From assembly GCA_022844045.1 (NCBI GenBank), contig JALHMM010000014.1, forward strand, positions 22,822 through 86,821: 64,000 nt of DNA. The letters run 5' to 3'. This stretch comes from Reyranellaceae bacterium (lineage in GTDB: Bacteria > Pseudomonadota > Alphaproteobacteria > Reyranellales > Reyranellaceae). A program made the position numbers and the translations under genes. The notes beneath the pieces are model-generated. The model was not told where the DNA came from. It worked only from the letters and a program-made list of their open reading frames with translations, and searched no databases. This document shows, piece by piece, positions 7,552 through 15,519 of this stretch (within the stretch, counting starts at the first letter, position 1; every line of letters begins with the position of its first letter).

Positions 7552-10053
7552 TCAGCCCGCGACGGGCAGCGAGAAGGTGAGGCGCGCGCCGCCAGCGACG
7601 GCGTTGGCGGCGCTGATGCGCCCGCCATGCGCCTCGACGATCGAGCGGCAGATGGGCAGGCCCATGCCCATGCCGCCGTCCTTGGTGGTGAAGAAGCTCT
7701 CGAACAATCGGCCGAGATGGTCGGCTGGGATGCCTGGGCCGCTGTCCTCGATGGCGCAGACGACCGAGCCACCCTCCAGCGTCGTGTGGAAGACGAGGCG
7801 CCGCTCGGGGCTCTGCGTCATCGCCTGCATGGCGTTGACCGCGAGGTTGACGACGACCTGCTGCAGCTGCGTGCGGTCGGCCAGCACCTTTGGCGCGCCC
7901 TCGAGTGGATGGTGCGCCAGCGTCACGCTCCGCGACCTTGCCTCGTGGCGCAGGAACGCCAACGCCTCGCGCACCACGTCGTCGATCGACAGCGCCGCAT
8001 GTTCTGGCGCGCGCCGTTCCACCATCGCGCGGATGCGGGCGATGATGTCGGCCGCGCGTCGCGCGTCGGCCACCACGCGCTTGGTCAGCTCGCGCACCTC
8101 CGCGACGTCGGGCTCCGGCCGCGCCAGCCAGCGCAAGCCAGCCTCGCCGTTGGTGGCGATGGCGGCGAGCGGCTGGTTGACCTCGTGCGCGATGGAGGCG
8201 GTGAGCTCGCCTAGCATCGAGACGCGCGCGGCATGGGCGAAGTCCGCCTGCACCTGGCTCAGCATCGCCTGCGCCCGCACGCGCTCGCTGATGTCGATCA
8301 CGCCGGCCAATCCCTGCGATCGATCCTCGGCGGAGTACCAGACAGTGAAGTGCGCATCGAACGTCGAGCCGTCGAGACGTACCAGCGGGGTGTCGACAGA
8401 GAAGCTCGGCTTGCCCTCCAGCGCCGAGAGGATCGCCTCGGCGTAGGCCGGCCAGCTCTGCTCCGGCCACAGCGGCTCGGTCGTGCCCAGCAGCGCTTCC
8501 TTGCTGCCGCCAGCGAACAGCGCCACCGTCTGTTCATTGACATCAACGATGCGCGTGGCGCGCATGACGTCGCGGATGCTGGCGGGATTGTCCCGGAAAT
8601 GCCGCCGGAAGTCCGTGACGCCCGTCTCGCCCCACCTCCCCAGCAGCGCGCGGACGCCGGTGAAGTCGACCTCCCAGAAGGCCACGGCCATGGCGCGGAA
8701 CAGGTTCTGGTAACGCTGCTCGCTGGCCAGCAAGGCGCGCTCGGACTGCTTGCGAGCGGAGATGTCGATGACACCCACCATGGTGGTACCGCCGCGCCGG
8801 TCGTGCGGTGGATAGGCGACCGTGAACAGGCCCTCGAACAGGCTGCCGTCGTTGCGGCGCAGCCTGCACTCGGTCGAGTAGTTCGCCCGTCGCTCGACCG
8901 CGCCGAGATAGGCCTCGATATAGGCGTCGGTGCTTTCCTCGGGCCAGAACGGCTCTACATCGCCGAGCAGCGACCGCTTGTCGCCGCTGGCGAACAGCGC
9001 GATGGTCTGATCGTTGACGTCGACGACGCGCGTACCGCGCATCATCGCCCGCACGAAAGGTCGGTTCGCGTAGAGGTACGCACGCAGGTCGGTGACGCCC
9101 GATTTCATCAGAGCGCGCACCATGTCGTTGGCGCCGGAGAAATCGAGCTCCCAGAACGAAGCGGCCATCGCCTGGAACATGTTGCGGTAGCGGTACTCGC
9201 TGGCGCGTAACGCCTCCTCGGATCTTTTCCGCTCGGAGATGTCGATCACACCGATGACCAGCGAGCCCTTGCCCATGGTCTCGGGCGGGTAGGCCGCGGT
9301 GAACAGTGCGTCGAAAGTGGTGCCGTCGATACGCCGCAGCTTGCATTCGGCCGAGTAGTGCGTCTTTCGCGCGACGGCTGCCAGGATGCCGGCGGCGAAG
9401 ATCGATGTGCTATCCTCCGGCCAGAACGGCTCGACGTTGCCGAGAAGTTCTTCGCGATCGCCGCGGCCGAACAGCGCCACGGTGTGGTCGTTGACGTCGA
9501 TCACGCGCGTGGCGCGCATCATCTCGCGAACGACCTCCGGTTTCTCCGCGAGGTGTCGGGCGAAATCATCGACGCCCGATCGATGCAGCGCGCGCAGGAT
9601 GGCGTCGACGCCCGAGAAGTCGAGCTCCCAGAACGATGCCGCCATCGCGCTGAACAGGTTGCGATAGCGATGCTCGCTATAGCGTAGCGCTTCCTGGGCG
9701 CTCTTGCGCTCGGTGATGTCGCGGCCGGTCTCGACGATCGCGGCCGGCGCGCCCGATGCGTCGCGGCGCAGCACCCAGCGCGCAAGCACGATGATCTCCG
9801 CGCCGCTGGCGTCGTGTCGCCTCACTTCACCCTGCCAGCGGCCGGCCTCGATCGTGGCGGCCTCGATGTCCCGGAGTGGTGAGGGATACGCGCTCTTCAG
9901 AACGTCGTCGATGAACTGGCCGACCGCCTGCGCTCGCGACCGCCCGTAGAGCGCTTCGCAGGTCCGGTTCCAGGCGTGGATTCGTCCGTCGAGGCCGCGC
10001 ACGAGGACGCTCTCGTCGACGAGATCCAGCAGATCAGACTCGTCCGGCTCCAT
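7552..10053 (-). CDS. Soluble PAS-domain sensor histidine kinase with three tandem repeats of one sensor module
   Basis: 833-residue histidine kinase without membrane segments, so it senses a cytoplasmic signal. Residues 8-118 are a classical PAS/PAC unit. Then come three copies of a roughly 157-residue PAS-like module (about 121-279, 280-438, 439-595), each with an AMAxxFWExDF motif, a DVN(D/E) stretch and a closing VIDIS. A HisKA domain has His623 in ASIAHEVNQPLA, and the ATPase domain has N740, EDSGPGIP and GMGMGLPI. The ATG at 10053 has a GGAGG site. It follows two response regulators and is probably their kinase. Confidence 0.9.
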   Translation of the reverse strand: MEPDESDLLDLVDESVLVRGLDGRIHAWNRTCEALYGRSRAQAVGQFIDDVLKSAYPSPLRDIEAATIEAGRWQGEVRRHDASGAEIIVLARWVLRRDASGAPAAIVETGRDITERKSAQEALRYSEHRYRNLFSAMAASFWELDFSGVDAILRALHRSGVDDFARHLAEKPEVVREMMRATRVIDVNDHTVALFGRGDREELLGNVEPFWPEDSTSIFAAGILAAVARKTHYSAECKLRRIDGTTFDALFTAAYPPETMGKGSLVIGVIDISERKRSEEALRASEYRYRNMFQAMAASFWELDFSGANDMVRALMKSGVTDLRAYLYANRPFVRAMMRGTRVVDVNDQTIALFASGDKRSLLGDVEPFWPEESTDAYIEAYLGAVERRANYSTECRLRRNDGSLFEGLFTVAYPPHDRRGGTTMVGVIDISARKQSERALLASEQRYQNLFRAMAVAFWEVDFTGVRALLGRWGETGVTDFRRHFRDNPASIRDVMRATRIVDVNEQTVALFAGGSKEALLGTTEPLWPEQSWPAYAEAILSALEGKPSFSVDTPLVRLDGSTFDAHFTVWYSAEDRSQGLAGVIDISERVRAQAMLSQVQADFAHAARVSMLGELTASIAHEVNQPLAAIATNGEAGLRWLARPEPDVAEVRELTKRVVADARRAADIIARIRAMVERRAPEHAALSIDDVVREALAFLRHEARSRSVTLAHHPLEGAPKVLADRTQLQQVVVNLAVNAMQAMTQSPERRLVFHTTLEGGSVVCAIEDSGPGIPADHLGRLFESFFTTKDGGMGMGLPICRSIVEAHGGRISAANAVAGGARLTFSLPVAG

Positions 10054-10113
10054 CGCTCTGCCTCCGAACCACGCCACGCTTACTGGCCGGCTTAGCGCAT
10101 CCGCCGCCGCCTG

Positions 10114-10521
10114 TCAGAGCCGCCGACCGAGCGCCTCGCCCAGCCGGCTGATCAGGACGCTGGCTTCGAAGGGCTTGCGCAGGAACGCGCTGGCGCCGGC
10201 GGCCAGCGCTTTCTCCTCGAGGCTTGGATCGGGACGAGCCGTGATCATGATCACCGGCAAGGCGCAGCGACGCTCGGCGAGATGGCGCTTGAGCTCGATG
10301 CCGCTCATGCCGGGCATCTGGATGTCGGTGACGATAGCGGCGAAGCGCCTGGCGTCTCCCGACTCGAGAAAGCCCTCGGCCGAGGCATAGCCGCGCCCCT
10401 CCAGGCCCAACGAACGCACGAGTCCGACCAGCGCCAAGCGAAGGGATTCGTCGTCGTCGATGATCGCGACCTGGTCTGCAGCCGGCACGGATACCTCGTG
10501 GCTGGAGGCGGGACGCACCAT
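10114..10521 (-). CDS. Single-domain response regulator
   Basis: 135 residues forming one receiver domain with no output domain. The acidic pocket IIDDDES (20-26), phosphoacceptor Asp66 in VTDIQMPG, Thr94 and Lys116 in LRKPF are intact. Such lone receivers can act as phosphate sinks, intermediates or protein-binding switches. It sits between the FixJ-type regulator and the kinase in the same direction, so it probably competes for or relays phosphate from that kinase. N-terminal residues 1-15 are unstructured. Confidence 0.88.
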   Translation of the reverse strand: MVRPASSHEVSVPAADQVAIIDDDESLRLALVGLVRSLGLEGRGYASAEGFLESGDARRFAAIVTDIQMPGMSGIELKRHLAERRCALPVIMITARPDPSLEEKALAAGASAFLRKPFEASVLISRLGEALGRRL

Positions 10522-10595
10522 GTGCCGGCCTCACAACGTCCGGTGTCTCACGCCGGGACCTGCCTGAACATCATACGCAAGTGTTACGCGGATGG

Positions 10596-11222
10596 TCAGG
10601 TTGCCGTGGGTTTCAGCACGTCGGCCATGCGCACAAGATCCGCCAAGGTGCGCGCCTCCATCTTTCGCATCGCCGCGCCACGATGAATCTTCACGGTGAT
10701 CTCGCTCAGGCCCAGGTCGCCAGCGACCTGCTTGTTCATCTTCCCGGTGGTCACGAGCATCATCACCTGCTGCTCGCGGGGCGACAGGGTGGCGAATTTG
10801 CTGTGCAGCTGGGCGGCGTCGCCCGCGGCGGCGCGGCGCTGGCGGTCGCGCTCGATCGCCGCCGCGACGGCGTCGAGCAGGCTCTGGTCGTGGAAGGGCT
10901 TGGGCAGGAAATCGATCGCCCCGGCCTTCATCGCCCGCACCGACATCGGGATGTCGCCATGGCCGGTGATCAGGATCACCGGGAGGTGGATGCCGTGGCC
11001 GGCGAGTTGCTCCTGGAAGTCGAGCCCGCTGATGCCGGGTAGGCGCACGTCGAGCACCAGGCAGCCGGGCTCGTCGCCCGGCTTGGAGTCGAGCACTTCG
11101 CGAGCACTGCCGTAGGTTCTGGTCCTCAGTCCGACCGAGCGCAGCAGGCTGTCGATCGCGCCACGCAGCGAGGCGTCGTCGTCGACGATATGAACGATGG
11201 GGTCGCTTGCTTGGGGCGGCAT
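10596..11222 (-). CDS. FixJ-type response regulator (receiver plus LuxR-type HTH)
   Basis: 208 residues: receiver domain (about 8-125) with IVDDDAS, phosphoacceptor Asp58 in VLDVRLPG and Lys108 in LPKPF, then a LuxR-type helix-turn-helix (about 144-205) containing LSPREQQV and ITVKIHRG. This is the layout of FixJ/TodT/StyR regulators. The ATG at 11222 gives the family N-terminus; an upstream TTG at 11264 is less likely. First gene of a three-gene unit with a lone receiver and a PAS kinase; the adjacent hydrolase operon is the obvious candidate target. Confidence 0.9.
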   Translation of the reverse strand: MPPQASDPIVHIVDDDASLRGAIDSLLRSVGLRTRTYGSAREVLDSKPGDEPGCLVLDVRLPGISGLDFQEQLAGHGIHLPVILITGHGDIPMSVRAMKAGAIDFLPKPFHDQSLLDAVAAAIERDRQRRAAAGDAAQLHSKFATLSPREQQVMMLVTTGKMNKQVAGDLGLSEITVKIHRGAAMRKMEARTLADLVRMADVLKPTAT

Positions 11223-11280
11223 GACAGGGCCGAGTTGCGACGGGCAGCTCGGTCTAGCACGCAAGTGGCCTGGCGGTGGA

Positions 11281-11297
11281 TCAGACCTAGGTATGAT
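11281..11297 (-). promoter_or_regulatory. Candidate regulatory element upstream of the FixJ-type gene
   Basis: On the minus strand the sequence is ATCATACCTAGGTCTGA, containing the palindrome ACCTAGGT and an adjacent TATCAT that could be a -10 box. It lies about 60 bp upstream of the regulator start. The similar element at 7507-7523 upstream of the hydrolase run suggests autoregulation plus control of the hydrolases. This is a pattern match only. Confidence 0.35.
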
Positions 11298-11309
11298 ATA
11301 GACGTCGTG

Positions 11310-11639
11310 TCAGCCGCCGCACTTGGCACGGCACTGATTGACCAACCTCTGGATGCGGACGCGCTGCGATTCGGGATAGTAATCCCACTCGTCCTTGACG
11401 CAGTCCTTCACCCGGTAGGTGACCTCGCCGATCACGGAGACAAAACGCTGCGGCTCGGGCGCGCAGGAGTTGTCGGTCGCGGGCACCAGGTAGGTCTGCT
11501 GGCCTTGCGGGGAGTCGTACTGGATCGAGCGCGGCATGCTGGGCGTTGCTGTCGATGCCGTGGCCGGGTCGCCGCCGCCGCGCGGCTCGCAGGCGCCGAC
11601 CGCGAGCGCGACGGCTAGGCAGGTGAGGAATTTGTTCAT
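11310..11639 (-). CDS. Small putative lipoprotein
   Basis: 109 residues. The N-terminus MNKFLTCLAVALAVGAC is a lipoprotein signal with lipobox VGAC, so the mature protein should be lipid-anchored at a cysteine. The mature part has four more cysteines that could form disulfides, consistent with the periplasm. No known domain is recognised. The ATG at 11639 is chosen over an upstream start at 11654 because the signal begins there. It stands alone, divergent from lemA across an unusually AT-rich stretch (about 11690-11720) that should hold promoters. Confidence 0.7.
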   Translation of the reverse strand: MNKFLTCLAVALAVGACEPRGGGDPATASTATPSMPRSIQYDSPQGQQTYLVPATDNSCAPEPQRFVSVIGEVTYRVKDCVKDEWDYYPESQRVRIQRLVNQCRAKCGG

Positions 11640-11828
11640 GTGTCGAGGCCCCAACTATAATCGGAAGGAGCCCCATACGCCGGCCCTCCATCTACAATAT
11701 ATTACATTATTCCTGCCAATTGAACCCCTTGCCGGACAACGGGTTCCCTGACCGGCCCGCTTAATTCGGCTGCATTCGCCGCGAAATGGGCGCATGCTCA
11801 CATTGACCAAGATAGCGGGGGAGACCTG

Positions 11829-12386
11829 ATGGGTACCGGTGGCTGGATTATCCTGGGCCTGATCGCGGCGATCGTGATCTGGGCGATCATGGCCTACAAC
11901 CGCATGATCGGGGCCAAGAACCAGGTCGACAACGCCTGGTCGCAGATCGACGTGCAGCTCAAGCGCCGGCACGACTTGATCCCCAACCTGGTGCAGGTGG
12001 TGAAGGACGCGATGGGCTACGAGCAGGAGACGCTCAAGGCCGTGATCGAGGCGCGCAACAAGGCGGTGTCGGCCACCGGCCCGGCGGCGATCTCCGAGGC
12101 CGAGAACGCGCTCACCGTGGCCACCGGCAAGCTGTTCGCGCTCGCCGAGGCCTATCCCGACCTCAAGGCCAACACCAACATCAGCCAGCTGCAGGAAGAG
12201 CTGACCGCGACCGAGAACAAGATCTCCTTCGCGCGCCAGTTCTACAACGACAGCGTCATGGCGTTTAACAACGCGCTGCAGATGTTCCCCAACAACCTGA
12301 TCGCGCGCCAGTTCGCCTTCACACCACGCGAGCACTTCGCGGTGCCGGAGACCGAGAAGTCGGTGCCGCAGGTCAAGCTGCGTTAG
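11829..12386 (+). CDS. lemA: LemA family protein
   Basis: 185 residues: one N-terminal membrane segment (about 5-22) then a helical domain with the family signature AYNRMIGAKNQVDNAWSQ and KRRHDLIPNLVQVV. It ends in the typical PREHFAVPE segment. LemA proteins are inner-membrane proteins of uncertain function and often lie beside an M48 protease, as here. A GGGGGAGA ribosome site precedes the ATG. The protease gene begins 7 bp after the stop, so the two are co-transcribed. Confidence 0.93.
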   Translation: MGTGGWIILGLIAAIVIWAIMAYNRMIGAKNQVDNAWSQIDVQLKRRHDLIPNLVQVVKDAMGYEQETLKAVIEARNKAVSATGPAAISEAENALTVATGKLFALAEAYPDLKANTNISQLQEELTATENKISFARQFYNDSVMAFNNALQMFPNNLIARQFAFTPREHFAVPETEKSVPQVKLR

Positions 12387-12393
12387 GCCCGAG

Positions 12394-13395
12394 ATGGTCG
12401 AGCTCGCGCCCGTCGCGATCGGCACCACCGATTTCTTCACCGCGCAGCGGGCCAATCAACGCGCGACCAATATCCTGCTGGCGGCGCTGACTGCGATGGC
12501 GGGCGGGCTGGGCTATCTCGCCGGCTGGGCGCTCGAGGCCAACCACGCCGCGCCGACGTCGTACTCGGCGCCGCGCACCATCTGGTTCTTCAGTTCCTGG
12601 GGCTTGTGGTCGGCCATCGCCGTGGCGGCGGTGAGCCTGGGCTGGAGCTGGATCTCGCTGCGCTTCGGCGATCGCATGGTGCTGGCGATGACCGGCGGCA
12701 ACGAGGTCACCAAGGAGCAGGAACCGCAGCTGCACAACATCGTCGAGGAGCTGTCGATCGCCGCCGGCCGCCGGCCGCCGCGCGTCTTTGTCATCGAGAC
12801 CGACGCGCTCAACGCCTTCGCCACCGGCACGACGGAGCAGAACGCGGCGATCGGCGTGACACGCGGGTTGCTGAACGCGCTGAACCGCGAGGAGCTCCAG
12901 GGCGTGATCGGCCACGAGATGGGCCACATCGCCAATCTCGACACGCGCTACATGACCATCGTCGGTGTCACCGTCGGGCTGATCGCGCTGATCGCCGATA
13001 TGATCCTGCGCGGCACGCGCTGGGGCACTGGCGGCCGGCGCAGTGGCGACAGCAAGGGCGGCGGCGCCGCCGCGATCCTGATGATCCTCCTGTTCGTCAT
13101 CGCGATGCTCGCACCGCTGGCGGCCAACCTGGTGCGCATGGCGGTGTCGCGTCAGCGCGAGTACCTCGCCGACGCCACGTCGGTGCGCTTCACCCGCAAC
13201 CCCGCCGGCCTGATCTCGGCGCTGCAGAAGATCGACGCCGGGGCCAATAACTTCCCCGGCGTCAGCAAGGCCACCGAGCACCTCTTCATCATCAACCCGG
13301 TCCGCAAGATGACCGAGGCGACCTCGGCCCTGATGGCCACCCATCCCGACACCGGCGCCCGCATCGATAGGCTGCGGCATCTGGGGATCAGGTAG
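12394..13395 (+). CDS. M48-family membrane metalloprotease (HtpX-like)
   Basis: 333 residues with four hydrophobic segments. The zinc site is intact: HEMGH at 174-178 and the third-ligand glutamate in QREYLADA. The layout matches HtpX-like proteases that degrade damaged inner-membrane proteins, though the N-terminal extension differs from classical HtpX. Paired with LemA directly upstream. The C-terminus ends in HPDTGARIDRLRHLG, a common M48 motif that packs on the catalytic domain. Confidence 0.9.
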   Translation: MVELAPVAIGTTDFFTAQRANQRATNILLAALTAMAGGLGYLAGWALEANHAAPTSYSAPRTIWFFSSWGLWSAIAVAAVSLGWSWISLRFGDRMVLAMTGGNEVTKEQEPQLHNIVEELSIAAGRRPPRVFVIETDALNAFATGTTEQNAAIGVTRGLLNALNREELQGVIGHEMGHIANLDTRYMTIVGVTVGLIALIADMILRGTRWGTGGRRSGDSKGGGAAAILMILLFVIAMLAPLAANLVRMAVSRQREYLADATSVRFTRNPAGLISALQKIDAGANNFPGVSKATEHLFIINPVRKMTEATSALMATHPDTGARIDRLRHLGIR

Positions 13396-13413
13396 AGGCT
13401 TGCGCTTTCTGAG

Positions 13414-13427
13414 TTCTGTATACAGAA
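13414..13427. promoter_or_regulatory. Perfect palindrome, candidate GntR autoregulatory operator
   Basis: TTCTGTATACAGAA is a perfect 14-bp palindrome ending 7 bases before the ATG of the GntR regulator. Its TGTATACA core fits the GT-N-AC pattern of operators bound by FCD-type GntR proteins. Its position would block transcription start or the ribosome site, so autorepression of the downstream six-gene unit is plausible. Confidence 0.6.
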
Positions 13428-13434
13428 TACGGGA

Positions 13435-14109
13435 ATGCCCCTGGATCGCCTCGCCGCGCCCCTGGATCTCGCCCAGCGTGTCTACGACGCGTTGTCCGAC
13501 GCCATCGGCTCGGGCGCCCTGGCGCCGGGCGAGCGGGTGACGCAGGAGGGGCTGGCGGAACGCTTCGGCGTGTCGCGCCAGCCGGTGCTGCAGGCGCTGC
13601 TGCTGCTGAAGCGCCAGGGGCTGATCGTCGATGCCGGGCGCAAGGGCGTCATGGTGGCGCCGCTCGATCCGGTTCTGGTCCGTCGGCTCTATGAGGTGCG
13701 GGCGGCGCTCGACGGCGCGGCCTGCCGGCTGGCGGCGGTTCGCATGGACGATGCCCAGCGCGCGCGCGGCCAGGCTCTGCTGGCCGCCGGCGACAGCGCG
13801 ATGCGTTCGGGCGACGCCACCGCGCTGGTCGCGGCCGATGTCGATTTCCACCTGTTCCTCTACGAGGCCTCCGGCAATCCGCTGTTCGCCGAGACGGCGG
13901 CGCCGCTTTGGCGGCACATGCGCCGCGTCATGGGCGCGATGCTGCGCAGCCGCGAGGCCTACGAGGCGGTCTGGCATGAACACGCCGCGATCCTCACCGC
14001 GCTGATCGCCGGCGACGGCGAACGTGCCGCCGCGATCGCCACCGCCCACACCAACGATGCGGCCGACCGCTTGGCCGCGCCGCTCGAATCCCAGGGAGCG
14101 CAACGATGA
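13435..14109 (+). CDS. GntR-family transcriptional regulator, FCD type
   Basis: 224 residues: winged helix-turn-helix (about 12-75, with LAERFGVSRQPV) then an all-helical FCD ligand domain (about 85-215) holding the usual Asp and three His metal/ligand residues (VDFHLFLYEASGN, HEHAAIL). FCD regulators sense small organic acids or sugars. The start at 13435 lies 7 bp from a perfect palindrome. The stop overlaps the next gene (ATGA), so it is the first gene of the following metabolic unit and probably its repressor. Confidence 0.9.
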   Translation: MPLDRLAAPLDLAQRVYDALSDAIGSGALAPGERVTQEGLAERFGVSRQPVLQALLLLKRQGLIVDAGRKGVMVAPLDPVLVRRLYEVRAALDGAACRLAAVRMDDAQRARGQALLAAGDSAMRSGDATALVAADVDFHLFLYEASGNPLFAETAAPLWRHMRRVMGAMLRSREAYEAVWHEHAAILTALIAGDGERAAAIATAHTNDAADRLAAPLESQGAQR

Positions 14110-14903
14110 AACTCACGCCCGAGCAGCTCAAGCAATTCGACGAAGACGGCTACCTCTTCTTCCCCGACTATTTCCCGGCTGAGGAAATGGCGATCCTCAA
14201 GGGCGAGGTGCCTGGCGTCCTCTCGCAGCGCCGCGAGGAGAACATCAGGGAGAAGACCGGGGATGTGGTGCGTACCGCCTTCGCCGTGCACACCTACAAC
14301 CGCGTCTTCGAGGCGCTGATCCATCACCCGCGTTTCGTCGAGCCGGCGCAGCAGCTGCTGCGCGATCGCACCTACATCCATCAGTTCAAGCTCAACGGAA
14401 AAGCCGCCTTCGACGGCGATGTCTGGCAGTGGCACCAGGACTACGGAACCTGGAAAGCCGACGACGACATGCCCGAGGCGCGCGCCATGAACCTCGCGGT
14501 GTTCCTCGACGACGTGAACGAGTTCAACGGCCCGCTATGGTTCATCCCCAAATCGCACAAGAAGGGCGCGATCCAGGCCAAGCACGACCTGACGACGACG
14601 TCCTATCCGCTATGGGTGATCGACAACGACACCATCGCCCGGCTGGTGAAGCAGGGCGGCATCGTGGCGCCCAAGGGCGGGCCGGGCTCGGCGATCTTCT
14701 TCCACGGCACATTGGTCCACGGCAGCCCGCCCAATATGTCGCCGTGGGATCGCCAGATCGTCTACGTCACCTACAACGCGGTCTCCAACGCCATCCGCCG
14801 CTTCAAGCGCCCCGAGTACATCGCCCATCGCGACTTCACGCCGATCGACGCCTGGAGCGAGGACTGCGTCATCCAGGCCGCCACGCGCCGCGCGGCGGAG
14901 TAG
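14106..14903 (+). CDS. Phytanoyl-CoA dioxygenase family Fe(II)/2-oxoglutarate oxygenase
   Basis: 265 residues. The facial triad is visible: His110 and Asp112 in WQWHQDYGTW and His205 in GTLVHGSPPN, with Arg216 in SPWDRQIVY for 2-oxoglutarate. The HQDYGTW segment is the form seen in ectoine-hydroxylase-like and other small-molecule PhyH enzymes, so hydroxylation of a small metabolite is likely; the substrate is not known. ATG overlaps the regulator stop; a GGGAG site lies inside the regulator gene. Confidence 0.88.
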   Translation: MKLTPEQLKQFDEDGYLFFPDYFPAEEMAILKGEVPGVLSQRREENIREKTGDVVRTAFAVHTYNRVFEALIHHPRFVEPAQQLLRDRTYIHQFKLNGKAAFDGDVWQWHQDYGTWKADDDMPEARAMNLAVFLDDVNEFNGPLWFIPKSHKKGAIQAKHDLTTTSYPLWVIDNDTIARLVKQGGIVAPKGGPGSAIFFHGTLVHGSPPNMSPWDRQIVYVTYNAVSNAIRRFKRPEYIAHRDFTPIDAWSEDCVIQAATRRAAE

Positions 14904-14939
14904 GTGGACCGGACGCCAAGGGGCGCCTAATCTGAGCCG

Positions 14940-15227
14940 ATGCCGTCACGCCGCTTCACTTGGGACCCGGCCCAAGCGCGGTCGAACCTGGCGAAGCATG
15001 GCGTGACGTTTGAAACCGCGGCGACGATCTTCGACGGCAGGATCGTCGAGTTGCCCGATGAGCGATTCGACTACGGCGAAGTGCGTTGGGTCGCGATCGG
15101 ATTGGCCGATAATCGCGAACTGACAGTTGTCTACACGGTGACCGAGAATGACCGATTCCGCCTCATATCAGCGCGTGGCGCCACGACCAAGGAGCGCCGT
15201 CTCTACTGGCAAAACGTCGGCCGCTAG
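14940..15227 (+). CDS. brnT: BrnT family toxin
   Basis: 95 residues matching BrnT, a RelE-fold ribonuclease toxin of type II modules: FTWDPAQARSNLAKHGVTFE near the N-terminus and RLISARGATTKERRLYW at the C-terminus, which carries the active-site arginines. The toxin gene precedes the antitoxin gene, the usual brnTA order. It begins 36 bp after the oxygenase gene and overlaps brnA by 80 bp, a long overlap. Confidence 0.88.
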   Translation: MPSRRFTWDPAQARSNLAKHGVTFETAATIFDGRIVELPDERFDYGEVRWVAIGLADNRELTVVYTVTENDRFRLISARGATTKERRLYWQNVGR

Positions 15228-15519
15228 CAAGCGCCGCCGTGGTACCGATTGGGAGCGCCTCGCCAAGCAGTCCGACAAGGACATCGCGGCGGCGGTAGCC
15301 CGCGACCCCGACGCCGCGCCTGTCGACGACGCGTTTTGGTCACGGACACCGGTGGTCCGAGGACCGGGCGAGCGATCCTTTATTTTCCATGTGGACGCCG
15401 ATGTTGCCCAGTGGTTTCGCAAGCAGAAGAACGGCAGCGCCCAGGTGAACGCGTTCCTGCGGTCTCAGATGGAGGCGGAGCGGCGTCCGCCGCTGAAGAA
15501 ACGAAAGGTCGGACGATGA
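15148..15519 (+). CDS. brnA: BrnA family antitoxin
   Basis: 123 residues. The C-terminal half is BrnA-like: FWSRTPVVRGP, then FIFHVDADVAQWFRKQKNG and VNAFLRSQM, the ribbon-helix-helix-type DNA-binding end of the family. The ATG at 15148 is the only upstream ATG and gives an unusually long basic N-terminus, so a GTG near 15175 or a later start is possible. Its TGA overlaps the ATG of the next metabolic gene (ATGA), an unusual coupling of an antitoxin to an enzyme gene. Confidence 0.8.
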   Translation: MTDSASYQRVAPRPRSAVSTGKTSAASKRRRGTDWERLAKQSDKDIAAAVARDPDAAPVDDAFWSRTPVVRGPGERSFIFHVDADVAQWFRKQKNGSAQVNAFLRSQMEAERRPPLKKRKVGR

